From JAIBCM01 sp041395165 (GTDB lineage Bacteria > Verrucomicrobiota > Verrucomicrobiia > JADLBR01 > JAIBCM01), in NCBI GenBank assembly GCA_041395165.1, contig JAWLBA010000023.1, positions 1 to 12,346 of the forward strand: a stretch of DNA of 12,346 nt. The letters are read 5' to 3'. Below, piece by piece: positions 1 to 5,784 of this stretch (position 1 is its first letter; every line of letters starts with the position of its first letter). The notes under the pieces are model-generated. The model had not been told where the DNA came from, did no database searches, and saw only the letters and a list, made by a program, of their open reading frames with translations. The position numbers were made by a program, and so were the translations under genes.

Positions 1-930
1 GATGTGGATCGGCAAATTAACCAACGCAACATCACTCGAGAAGATTTTGCTTATGGAATCGAGCGCTTTATTTTGGGTCTTAGTAAAAAAGTTTTAATTG
101 CTAATGTCTTGGCCGTACCTGCGGATAAGGTCTTTCAACTTTCTGCCGAAGAATTAACAACATCTTTGGCGTGGTTAGGATTGGTTTGTTACGGGTTACA
201 AATTTATTTCGATTTTTCAGGCTATTCTGACATGGCGATTGGGTTGGGTCACATGTTTGGATTTAAATTTTTGGAAAATTTTAATTATCCTTATATTTCA
301 CGATCTATTACCGAGTTTTGGCGGCGTTGGCATATTTCTTTATCCAGTTGGTTTCGGGATTATCTTTACATTCCGCTTGGTGGCAATCGAAAAGGAAGTT
401 GGTGCACTTTTCTGAATTTAATGACGGTTTTTATTTTGTGCGGATTGTGGCATGGAGCAAGTTGGAACTTTGTGATTTGGGGCTTGTTTCATGGTGCTTT
501 TTTGGTTTTGGAGCGGAGCGGTTTATTCAAATTTTTAACTCGAACTAGATTTCTTGGTCATAGTTATACTTTATTGGTCATTTTATTAGCTTGGGTTTTT
601 TTCCGAGCGGAGACTTTGGAGGACAGCGTTAATTTTTATCGAGCCTTATTCAGTTTTACTTCCCAAGTTAATCTTGAAACTACACTTGCTACGCTATTAC
701 AACCTTTAACAGTGATTGCTCTGATTGTCGGCATTCTGACATCGACTCCTTTACCAGCTAAATTTTTCAATAAAATCTTGATTGTAAATCCGCAGCCTTC
801 TCCTTCTTTTCGATTCATTGCTTCTTGCCTTTTATGCTTACGGCCGATTTGTTTTTTTAGTCTCATCATTTTTTGTATGATGCGGTTGGCTTCCGGAACG
901 TTTAATCCTTTTATTTATTTCCGATTTTAA
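1..930 (+). CDS. MBOAT family O-acyltransferase (AlgI-like), 5'-truncated by window edge
   Basis: This is the C-terminal part, about 309 residues, of a multi-pass membrane O-acyltransferase. The frame is open from base 1, so the true start lies upstream. AlgI-type proteins are usually about 470-520 aa, so roughly 160-200 residues are missing. Family signatures are clear: DFSGYSDMAIG, then NFNYPY, then FWRRWHISLSSWFRDYLYIPLGGNRKG in two adjacent blocks, then LWHGASWNF, which carries the expected catalytic His. The C-terminus NPFIYFRF is typical of the family. Several hydrophobic segments follow the LWHGA motif. In the AlgI/PatA/DltB group such proteins pass acetyl groups across the inner membrane to a periplasmic partner, and the next gene, 3 bases downstream, encodes an AlgJ-like partner. 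The polysaccharide substrate cannot be told from the sequence. The family call is firm; the substrate is unknown. Confidence 0.93.
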   Translation, partial: DVDRQINQRNITREDFAYGIERFILGLSKKVLIANVLAVPADKVFQLSAEELTTSLAWLGLVCYGLQIYFDFSGYSDMAIGLGHMFGFKFLENFNYPYISRSITEFWRRWHISLSSWFRDYLYIPLGGNRKGSWCTFLNLMTVFILCGLWHGASWNFVIWGLFHGAFLVLERSGLFKFLTRTRFLGHSYTLLVILLAWVFFRAETLEDSVNFYRALFSFTSQVNLETTLATLLQPLTVIALIVGILTSTPLPAKFFNKILIVNPQPSPSFRFIASCLLCLRPICFFSLIIFCMMRLASGTFNPFIYFRF

Positions 931-933
931 GCC

Positions 934-1503
934 ATGCTTCGCTCCCCTTTCAAAATCATTAGCGATTGGTTATTAATTAGCATTTTCTTGATTACGTTAT
1001 GGTTACCATTGGTAGATAATTATTTTCACTGGGATCCCACATCTGTCGCTAACGAAAATCGAAATTTAACTCCACCTCCAGAATGGAAATGGAAGAAAAA
1101 AGCGCTGCAAAAATTCCCTCTCGCATGGGAAGTTTATTACAAAGACCATTTCGGTTGGCGTAATAGTCTTTTGCAAGGATATAACTGGTTATTGGCCGGT
1201 GGCTTAAAACAATCTACAACAGAAGATATTGTCATTGGGAAAAAAGGATGGCTTTATACAGCGAATGACGACACTTTGCTTGATTACCAAGGTTTATTGA
1301 CATTAAGCCAAGAAGAATTGGAATTTTTTCGTCGAACCTTGGAGGAACGTCGAGATTGGTTAAAAAAAAGAAATTGCCGTTTTTTATTTATCTTAACGCC
1401 TGATAAACAATCCATTTATCCAGAGTATCTGCCGAAATATTTGCAGGATCGTAAAAAAGAAACTCGAGCAGATCAATTAATAAAATATCTGAAAAAACTC
1501 TGA
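934..1503 (+). CDS. AlgJ/AlgX-like (DHHW family) O-acetyltransferase, N-terminal fragment of frameshifted gene
   Basis: This is the first 189 codons of a protein likely to acetylate an extracellular polysaccharide in the periplasm together with the MBOAT protein just upstream. Residues about 10-28 form a hydrophobic signal-anchor. The family segments FPLAWEVYYKDHFGWRNSL and VIGKKGWLYTANDD follow, then a Rossmann-like RFLFILTPDKQSIYPEYLP, all typical of AlgJ/AlgX N-termini. The frame ends at a TGA just after an A6 run (1492-1497). Removing one A lets translation continue as NSDLDILDSRPFLKQAKG and on to the catalytic TDTHWNGLGA at 1571-1600, which neither long open frame contains. With three indels repaired the gene would run 934-2471 and encode about 512 aa. 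The start follows the MBOAT stop closely, without a visible Shine-Dalgarno, which suggests one transcript. I judge the breaks to be sequence errors, but a real pseudogene is possible. Confidence 0.85.
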   Translation: MLRSPFKIISDWLLISIFLITLWLPLVDNYFHWDPTSVANENRNLTPPPEWKWKKKALQKFPLAWEVYYKDHFGWRNSLLQGYNWLLAGGLKQSTTEDIVIGKKGWLYTANDDTLLDYQGLLTLSQEELEFFRRTLEERRDWLKKRNCRFLFILTPDKQSIYPEYLPKYLQDRKKETRADQLIKYLKKL

Positions 1504-1631
1504 TTTGGATATTCTTGATTCCAGACCATTTCTAAAACAGGCCAAAGGATTAGGACCACTTTTTTATTTAACCGACACGCATTGGAATGGTTTGGGTGCT
1601 CGGGCTTCATTTATCAACAGATTGCTAATTT

Positions 1632-2471
1632 TTGAGAAAAGATTTTCCTCAACTTCCACCAACGGATCTGAAACAGTTTAAAATAGAAATGCCCCCCTTT
1701 TCCGGCGATCTTTCTTTGGTGTTAGGAATGTCACATTATTTCACGGAAAAAGCACCTCAACTTACTCCAGTAACGTCGTTTCGTGCTGTTGAAATTCCAA
1801 ATCCCGCATTTCGAATAACAAAAATTGATGATCCCACTTTGCCCAAGGCCCTCGTTCATCGGGATTCTTTCTTTAATGCGCTTATTCCTTTTACTTCTGA
1901 ACTTTTTCAAACTTCGACTTATATTTGGGATTATAAATTGAATACTAAAATCGTAGATAAAGAGAAGCCAGACATTGTTATTTTAGAAATGGTCGAAAGA
2001 ATGATTCCACGTCTTGCACCCAACTCAAGCGGCTTGCGCGATCAGCCTTTAGAGAAAGAATTTGCACTTTCTACGAATATTCTTTTCTCTCTTAAGCTGG
2101 ATGTACCAGAAAAAGTAAAAAATCGAAATTTAGAACTCAATCCACAAAATCTTGGCTGGTCGCTAATTCCGAGCGGATCCCCAGCTCAACTTATCCTTCC
2201 GGAATTTGCTTTTCCATCCAACCAAGCCACGGTTGTTTCAGTTAAAATAACCTCCCCCATTAAAACTAAATTGTGCCTTCTTTACAAAACTCGAACTGAT
2301 CACAAATATCGAACTTGGCGTCAAGAAGTTTGTAGACTACAACCCGGTGTAAACGACTGTTTATTTTACCTTAATCACACATTAATTTCAGATCGACTGC
2401 GTCTTGATTTGATAGAAGCAGATCAACCTTACCTTTTGCAGAATCTGGAAGTGCGCGCCATACCACGATAG
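1632..2471 (+). CDS. AlgJ/AlgX-like (DHHW family) O-acetyltransferase, C-terminal fragment of frameshifted gene
   Basis: This is the 3' part of the same gene. The apparent TTG start is unlikely to be real, because upstream coding continues through the neighbouring frames (TDTHWNGLGA, then FIYQQIANF) and joins LRKDFPQLPP if one T is restored in the T5 run at 1629-1633. The fragment carries the second half of the SGNH-like catalytic domain. VHRDSFFNALIPF at fragment residues 75-87 has the expected nucleophilic Ser79 (bases 1866-1868), and DIVILEMVERMI follows. After the catalytic part come about 120 residues, predicted mostly as beta strands, with little similarity to anything I can name; this may be a carbohydrate-binding-like C-terminal module as in AlgX, but that is inference. 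The stop codon TAG forms part of a perfect hairpin. Confidence 0.8.
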   Translation: MRKDFPQLPPTDLKQFKIEMPPFSGDLSLVLGMSHYFTEKAPQLTPVTSFRAVEIPNPAFRITKIDDPTLPKALVHRDSFFNALIPFTSELFQTSTYIWDYKLNTKIVDKEKPDIVILEMVERMIPRLAPNSSGLRDQPLEKEFALSTNILFSLKLDVPEKVKNRNLELNPQNLGWSLIPSGSPAQLILPEFAFPSNQATVVSVKITSPIKTKLCLLYKTRTDHKYRTWRQEVCRLQPGVNDCLFYLNHTLISDRLRLDLIEADQPYLLQNLEVRAIPR

Positions 2472-2488
2472 GGAACAACTGTTCCCTA
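2469..2488. terminator. Perfect hairpin between convergent genes, candidate terminator
   Basis: The arms TAGGGAAC (2469-2476) and GTTCCCTA (2481-2488) are exactly complementary and enclose a 4-base loop, AACT. The hairpin occupies most of the 25-base gap between the converging AlgJ-like and HIT genes and includes the upstream gene's stop codon. It would form on either strand, so it could serve both genes. No clear T-tract follows on either strand, so intrinsic termination is uncertain. It may instead protect a 3' end or just aid factor-dependent termination. Confidence 0.4.
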
Positions 2489-2496
2489 GGACTCCT

Positions 2497-2847
2497 TTAA
2501 CCGGGTGGCCAATTAAGTTTTCTTCCCCCCAATAAATGAAGATGCAAATGTGGCACGGCTTCGCCAGCGTCAGGACCGTTATTAAATACAAGACGGAAGC
2601 CAGTTTTTGCTAACCCAAAATCACGTGCCAACATCTGAGCCGTCAAAAGCATTTTGCCTAGCAATTCAGCATCTGTTGTTTCAGCTGCTTCAATTCGCGC
2701 AATCGGTTTTTTAGGAATAATGAGCACATGCACAGGCGCTTGAGGTGCAATATCATAAAACGCTAAAATCTCATCATTTTCAAAAACGATTTTAGCCGGA
2801 ATTTTGCGTTGAATAATTTTTGAAAAAATAGTCTCTTCTTTTTCCAT
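2497..2847 (-). CDS. HIT-family (Hint-like) nucleotide-binding protein
   Basis: This is a complete 116-aa histidine-triad protein, the usual length for Hint-type purine nucleoside phosphoramidases. The N-terminus ETIFSKIIQRKIPAKIVFEND is characteristic of the family. The active-site block NNGPDAGEAVPHLHLHLLGGR has the H-x-H-x-H triad at His100, His102 and His104, with His102 expected to be the nucleophile. The end NWPPG is also typical. Members hydrolyse AMP-lysine or other adenosine phosphoramidates in the cytosol; the physiological substrate in bacteria is poorly known. It is transcribed away from the TPR gene and toward the AlgJ-like gene. It has the best Shine-Dalgarno-like sequence in the window (GAAGGG, 6 bases before ATG). 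The family call is firm. A specific gene symbol is not justified. Confidence 0.95.
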   Translation of the reverse strand: MEKEETIFSKIIQRKIPAKIVFENDEILAFYDIAPQAPVHVLIIPKKPIARIEAAETTDAELLGKMLLTAQMLARDFGLAKTGFRLVFNNGPDAGEAVPHLHLHLLGGRKLNWPPG

Positions 2848-2853
2848 AATTAA

Positions 2854-2859
2854 CCCTTC
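2854..2859 (-). promoter_or_regulatory. Shine-Dalgarno-like site of the HIT gene
   Basis: On the minus strand GAAGGG lies 6 bases before the ATG at 2847-2845. It supports that start and stands out because almost no other start in the window has a recognisable Shine-Dalgarno. Confidence 0.4.
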
Positions 2860-2932
2860 AATTAAAATAAATTGACAACTGCTTACACTTATTCAAATTT
2901 GCTATAGAGCATAGGGATTATTTATTCAAGTC

Positions 2933-3322
2933 ATGGAAAAAACTATCATTTCGCCAACGGTAGAGATTAGCTTCTATGAAAGCTTGCACTCACGTTACCC
3001 CGACGATTGGGAAATTATCAAAGTTTTGGCGGATTATTATATGGAAGCGCGACTTTATTCCGAAGCTTTAGCTCTTGATGAGCGCATTATCGTTCAATTT
3101 CCTAACGACGTTCTTGCCCATTATAACTATGCTTGCAGCCTTTGTCGCACGCACCAGCTTGAGGCCTCGTTACTGGCACTCCAGAAAGCGATTGATCTCG
3201 GTTATAATAACTGGGATTTTTTATTGCACGACAAAGATCTCGAAGAACTTCGCAACCAACCCAACTTCCCGAAATGGGTTCAAAATAATTTACCGGGCAA
3301 GACGTGGCGCGCTCAATTTTGA
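2933..3322 (+). CDS. Small TPR-repeat protein, function unknown
   Basis: This 129-aa soluble protein has about two tetratricopeptide repeats: residues 25-58 (DDWEIIKVLADYYMEARLYSEALALDERIIVQFPND) and 59-92 (LAHYNYACSLCRTHQLEASLLALQKAIDLG), both with the alternating small and large residues of TPR helices. The tail DKDLEELRNQPNFPKWV resembles the common capping segment LxxLRxxPxF at the end of bacterial TPR domains. There is no signal peptide or membrane segment, so it probably acts in the cytoplasm as a protein-binding scaffold. The ATG at 2933 lacks a Shine-Dalgarno. It starts 85 bases from the divergent HIT gene and ends before a minus-strand SRP RNA. Nothing in the context identifies its partner. 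Confidence 0.85.
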   Translation: MEKTIISPTVEISFYESLHSRYPDDWEIIKVLADYYMEARLYSEALALDERIIVQFPNDVLAHYNYACSLCRTHQLEASLLALQKAIDLGYNNWDFLLHDKDLEELRNQPNFPKWVQNNLPGKTWRAQF

Positions 3323-3376
3323 AAAATCCAATTTTCGATTATTTATCAACTCTTGCGATAAGCTAGCTGGTAGGAT

Positions 3377-3387
3377 CAAAAATAAAA
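3377..3387 (-). terminator. T-rich 3' end after SRP RNA
   Basis: On the minus strand the closing stem of the SRP RNA is directly followed by TTTTTATTTTT. The terminal helix AGGACAGGAA/TTCCTGTCCT plus this U-rich tail could act as an intrinsic terminator, an arrangement common for small structured RNAs. Confidence 0.5.
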
Positions 3388-3481
3388 AGGACAGGAAATC
3401 ATAGCAAAATTAATTCCGCTGCCGTTGCTGCCTTCCGGCCCTGGCGGGGTTAACGGTCTAACTCTCTACCATTCCTGTCCT
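3388..3481 (-). ncRNA. ffs: Signal recognition particle RNA, small bacterial (4.5S) type
   Basis: The minus strand encodes the highly conserved SRP domain IV hairpin: GCCAGGGCCGGAAGGCAGCA, with the GGAA tetraloop (positions around 3434-3437) closed by GCC/GGC, the CAGG/AGCA symmetric loop that binds Ffh, and the flanking CCG/CGG stem. The ends pair perfectly for 10 bases, AGGACAGGAA with TTCCTGTCCT, giving a single rod of about 94 nt without an Alu domain, the size of 4.5S RNA. With Ffh it binds signal sequences of nascent membrane proteins and docks on FtsY. The exact ends are inferred from the closing helix and the T-rich tail. It lies between the TPR gene and ispA on the opposite strand to both. 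The identification is firm; the boundaries are good to a few bases. Confidence 0.95.
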
Positions 3482-3486
3482 CATTC

Positions 3487-3514
3487 AAAATAAATAAAAT
3501 TTTCTCTCACACAA
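3487..3514 (-). promoter_or_regulatory. Possible promoter of SRP RNA
   Basis: On the minus strand TTGTGT (3514-3509) and TATTTT (3492-3487) are separated by 16 bases, and the second box lies 5-6 bases before the predicted 5' end of the SRP RNA. The -35 match is weak (TTG only). The position is right, but the AT-rich sequence makes chance matches likely. Confidence 0.25.
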
Positions 3515-3557
3515 ACCTTTTCTCCCAAGAAAATATCTGCTAACAGCAATATTGCCT

Positions 3558-4439
3558 ATGACACTGGTAAACTATCTTAAGAAAAGTCAGCGCCTTGTTG
3601 ACCAAGCTTTGAACCGTTATTTGCCTGCGGCAAATCAGACACCCAAAACAATTCATCAAGCCATGCGTTACAGCCTTTTGGCGGGTGGAAAACGTTTGCG
3701 GCCTATTTTGTGTTTAGCTGCCGCGGAAGCTTGTGGCGGAAAACCTCAAGAAGCGCTCCCTCTCGCCTGCTCTGTAGAATGTATTCACACTTACTCTTTA
3801 ATTCATGACGATTTGCCCTGTATGGACAACGACGACTTTCGTCGCGGCAAACCCACCTCTCATAAAGTTTACGGTGAAGGCATTGCTGTGTTAGCCGGTG
3901 ATGCTTTGCTAACAAGCGCCTTCGAAATTGCTGCGTCCTGTCGTGCCTGGCCTCGTTATTCGCATGCTGATGTCATTAGCGAGATTGCTCAAGCAGCAGG
4001 CAGCCAATTTCTTATCGCAGGCCAAGTTATGGATATTGAAAATGAGGGGAAAAAAATCTCTTTTTCCACATTAAAAAAAATTCACGAAAATAAAACTGCC
4101 GCCCTCATTCGCACCTCAGTGCGACTCGGCGCCATGTCAGCCAATGCTACACCAGCTCAACTCAAACACATTTCCGAATTTGGTCACGCACTCGGACTCG
4201 CTTTCCAAATCATTGATGACATTCTTGATATCACACAAACCACTGAAAAATTAGGCAAAAGCGCGGGCAAAGATCTTAAATCTCAAAAAGCTACCTACCC
4301 TGCCCTATTAGGATTGCCCAAAGCTCAAAAAGAAGCCGATTACTGGACACAAAAAGCACGAAACTCACTTAAACCTTTTGGCAAAAAAGCGAAAAACCTT
4401 CATGCTATTGCTGATTATTTACTCCAACGTGACAATTGA
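3558..4439 (+). CDS. ispA: Polyprenyl synthetase, probable farnesyl diphosphate synthase
   Basis: This 293-aa cytosolic enzyme condenses isopentenyl diphosphate with allylic diphosphates to make farnesyl diphosphate, a precursor of undecaprenyl phosphate, quinones and hopanoids. GGKRLRP (43-49) binds diphosphate. The first aspartate-rich motif is DDLPCMD (Asp84, Asp85, Asp90), with the two-residue insertion of bacterial type II enzymes. The second is DDILD (Asp220, Asp221, Asp224), followed by GKDLKSQKATYP. Tyr79, five residues before the first motif, and the surrounding ECIHTYSLIHDDLP closely resemble E. coli IspA and favour C15 over longer products. Length matches IspA (299 aa). I chose ATG 3558 over an in-frame TTG six bases upstream; neither has a Shine-Dalgarno. 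pgeF follows after 9 bases, probably in the same transcript. Geranylgeranyl diphosphate synthase is the main alternative. Confidence 0.93.
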   Translation: MTLVNYLKKSQRLVDQALNRYLPAANQTPKTIHQAMRYSLLAGGKRLRPILCLAAAEACGGKPQEALPLACSVECIHTYSLIHDDLPCMDNDDFRRGKPTSHKVYGEGIAVLAGDALLTSAFEIAASCRAWPRYSHADVISEIAQAAGSQFLIAGQVMDIENEGKKISFSTLKKIHENKTAALIRTSVRLGAMSANATPAQLKHISEFGHALGLAFQIIDDILDITQTTEKLGKSAGKDLKSQKATYPALLGLPKAQKEADYWTQKARNSLKPFGKKAKNLHAIADYLLQRDN

Positions 4440-4448
4440 AGTTTATTC

Positions 4449-4703
4449 ATGAGTTTTATCCAATTTCCCGCTTTACAAAAAATAGATTGGATCGAACACA
4501 TTTTTACCACGCGTCACGCTACCGCTACACCCGAACGCCATATTGATAATCTCGCGTTAAGAAAAAAATTGCCCATAACTACGCATGTTTGGAAAAATGC
4601 TCAACAAATCCACAGCAACCGGGTTGTTGTAGTCACCGAGCAATCCGAAAATTGCCAGCCTGAGACTGATGCTCTTTGCACCCAAGAAAAAACATCGCTT
4701 TAG
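4449..4703 (+). CDS. pgeF: Peptidoglycan editing factor PgeF (YfiH/DUF152), N-terminal fragment of frameshifted gene
   Basis: This fragment encodes the first 81 or so residues of a YfiH-family protein: IEHIFTTRHA near the start, then WKNAQQIHSNRVVVV, which holds the first conserved metal-site His, then TDALCT. In E. coli the protein removes wrongly incorporated L-Ser in place of L-Ala from UDP-MurNAc peptides, and homologues have been described as purine nucleoside-processing enzymes. The reading frame breaks at the A6 run 4687-4692. One added A joins TQEKN to IALAIFVADCC and restores a single protein of about 205 aa spanning 4449-5065, shorter than E. coli YfiH (243 aa). The ATG is 9 bases after the ispA stop. 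The last few residues before the TAG at 4701-4703 are out of frame. Confidence 0.85.
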   Translation: MSFIQFPALQKIDWIEHIFTTRHATATPERHIDNLALRKKLPITTHVWKNAQQIHSNRVVVVTEQSENCQPETDALCTQEKTSL

Positions 4704-5065
4704 CAATTTTTGTAGCGGACTGTTGCGCTATTTACGTTGTTGATCCCCTGACCCAAAGTATTGGACTGGCTCATTCCGGCCGTCAAGGCACAGAAAAAAA
4801 TATTCTTCGATCGTTAGTAAAAGAAATGCAAATGACTTTTGGCGCTCAACCCTCCCAACTCATTGTTCAACTTAGTCCCTGTATTCGTTTTCCTAACTAT
4901 CCCATCGACTTTGTTTCTCAAATCAAAAATCAAGCGAAAGCGCTGGGCATACAGCAGCTTTACGATTGTGAAATTTGCACTGTTTCGAATCTTGATCATT
5001 ACTATTCTTACCGAGCAGAACAAGGTAAAACGGGCCGCATGATGGCAGCGCTAGCAAAAAAATAA
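4676..5065 (+). CDS. pgeF: Peptidoglycan editing factor PgeF (YfiH/DUF152), C-terminal fragment of frameshifted gene
   Basis: This is the second part of the broken pgeF. Its apparent ATG at 4676 is out of frame with the real protein, which enters this frame at about 4690. It carries the remaining two conserved active-site residues, the Cys of VADCCAIYV and the His of LAHSGRQGTEKNI, then SPCI and the C-terminal SYRAEQGKTGRMMAAL, where the common family ending is an R-x-xG-xTGR-like segment. The usual HxGWRG motif reads HSGRQG here, so Trp and Arg of the canonical motif are changed while the His and both Gly are kept. With the frame repaired, all three putative zinc-site residues are present, so the enzyme is probably functional. 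Confidence 0.85.
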   Translation: MHPRKNIALAIFVADCCAIYVVDPLTQSIGLAHSGRQGTEKNILRSLVKEMQMTFGAQPSQLIVQLSPCIRFPNYPIDFVSQIKNQAKALGIQQLYDCEICTVSNLDHYYSYRAEQGKTGRMMAALAKK

Positions 5066-5087
5066 TTTACTTTGTGGATGATAATAT

Positions 5088-5115
5088 TTGACACGCATTA
5101 TCAGCAAACTAAATT
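5088..5115 (+). promoter_or_regulatory. Possible sigma70-type promoter of lemA-M48 operon
   Basis: A perfect TTGACA (5088-5093) is followed after 16 bases by TAAATT (5110-5115, 4 of 6 matches). It lies in the 59-base gap before lemA. Transcription would begin around 5122, only about 3 bases before the ATG at 5125, which implies a nearly leaderless mRNA. This prediction rests on motif position alone. Confidence 0.35.
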
Positions 5116-5124
5116 CTTTCCTTT

Positions 5125-5727
5125 ATGAGCGCAATTTTATTGGGACTTATCATAGTGGTCGGTGTATTTTTTTGCCTAGTTTTATACTGCATTGGCATTT
5201 ACAATAAACTGATTGGGCTACGAAATATTTATAAAAATGCTTACTCGCAAATCGATGTCCAATTAAAACGTCGCTACGATCTAATTCCCAACCTTGTCGA
5301 AACCGCCAAAGGTTATTTGTCTCACGAGCGTCAAACTCTGGAAGCGGTCATTGCCGCTCGCAACAGCGCTTTAAACGCGAGCCAAAAAGCTGCTCAAAAT
5401 CCAGGTGAAACTACCAGCATGCAGGGATTAATGGGCGCGGAAACCGCTTTAACCAGTTCACTCGGTCGTTTGTTTGCCTTGTCAGAAGCTTACCCCGATT
5501 TGAAAGCCAACCAAAACATGATGCAATTGAGCGAGGAATTGACTTCAACAGAAAATAAAATTTCTTTTGCACGCCAAGCTTATAATGACGCCGTGATGCG
5601 TTATAATACGATCACGCAAGTTGTGCCGAATAATATCGTTGCAGGAATTTTTCAATTCACACCTGCAACCTTATTTGAAGTTGAAAATGCTGCTCAAAAA
5701 GAAGCGCCTAAAGTTTCTTTTAGTTAA
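5125..5727 (+). CDS. lemA: LemA family membrane protein
   Basis: This is a 200-aa LemA-family protein, near the usual family length. Residues 4-27 form one N-terminal membrane segment. The rest is a mostly alpha-helical domain with the family hallmarks LKRRYDLIPNLVETAKGY (47-64), then ERQTLEAVIAARN, SEAYPDLKANQNMMQLSEEL (120-139) and the NDAVMRYN segment. The C-terminal FEVENAAQKEAPKVSF is also typical. The biochemical role of LemA is not established. It is commonly encoded next to M48 peptidases, as here, where the protease gene follows after 57 bases, and a functional link with that protease is a reasonable inference. The soluble part is probably outside the cytoplasm, but topology is predicted only. 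No Shine-Dalgarno is visible before the ATG. The family call is very secure. Confidence 0.95.
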   Translation: MSAILLGLIIVVGVFFCLVLYCIGIYNKLIGLRNIYKNAYSQIDVQLKRRYDLIPNLVETAKGYLSHERQTLEAVIAARNSALNASQKAAQNPGETTSMQGLMGAETALTSSLGRLFALSEAYPDLKANQNMMQLSEELTSTENKISFARQAYNDAVMRYNTITQVVPNNIVAGIFQFTPATLFEVENAAQKEAPKVSFS

Positions 5728-5784
5728 ACTAGTTTTTTGACTCATGGCTCGCTTGGCAGAAATGCGATCACATTTTCTTGAGTT

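Noticed and set aside
934..2471. AlgJ-like gene as a true decaying pseudogene
   Set aside because: Catalytic residues and flanking motifs are intact in the appropriate frames, with no in-frame stops between the shifts, and the same kind of break affects secA; not fully excluded without reads.
2872..2908. Perfect TTGACA at 2872-2877 with TATAGA at 2903-2908 as a promoter for the TPR gene
   Set aside because: The spacer is 25 bases, far from the 16-18 normally needed, and no other -10 box is at a good distance.
3075..3404. Open frame of 109 codons overlapping the TPR gene and the SRP RNA
   Set aside because: It is a shadow of the TPR gene in another frame, with a composition unlike a real protein, and runs into a structured RNA.
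3546..3555. Ten-base palindrome GCAATATTGC just before the ispA start as an operator
   Set aside because: It is short and AT-centred, with no second copy seen, so chance is a sufficient explanation.
4687..4692. Programmed frameshifting or transcriptional slippage at the A6 run in pgeF (and at A6 in the AlgJ-like gene)
   Set aside because: Six A residues are short for slippage, there is no visible downstream stimulator, and similar breaks at C and T runs in other genes fit sequence error better.
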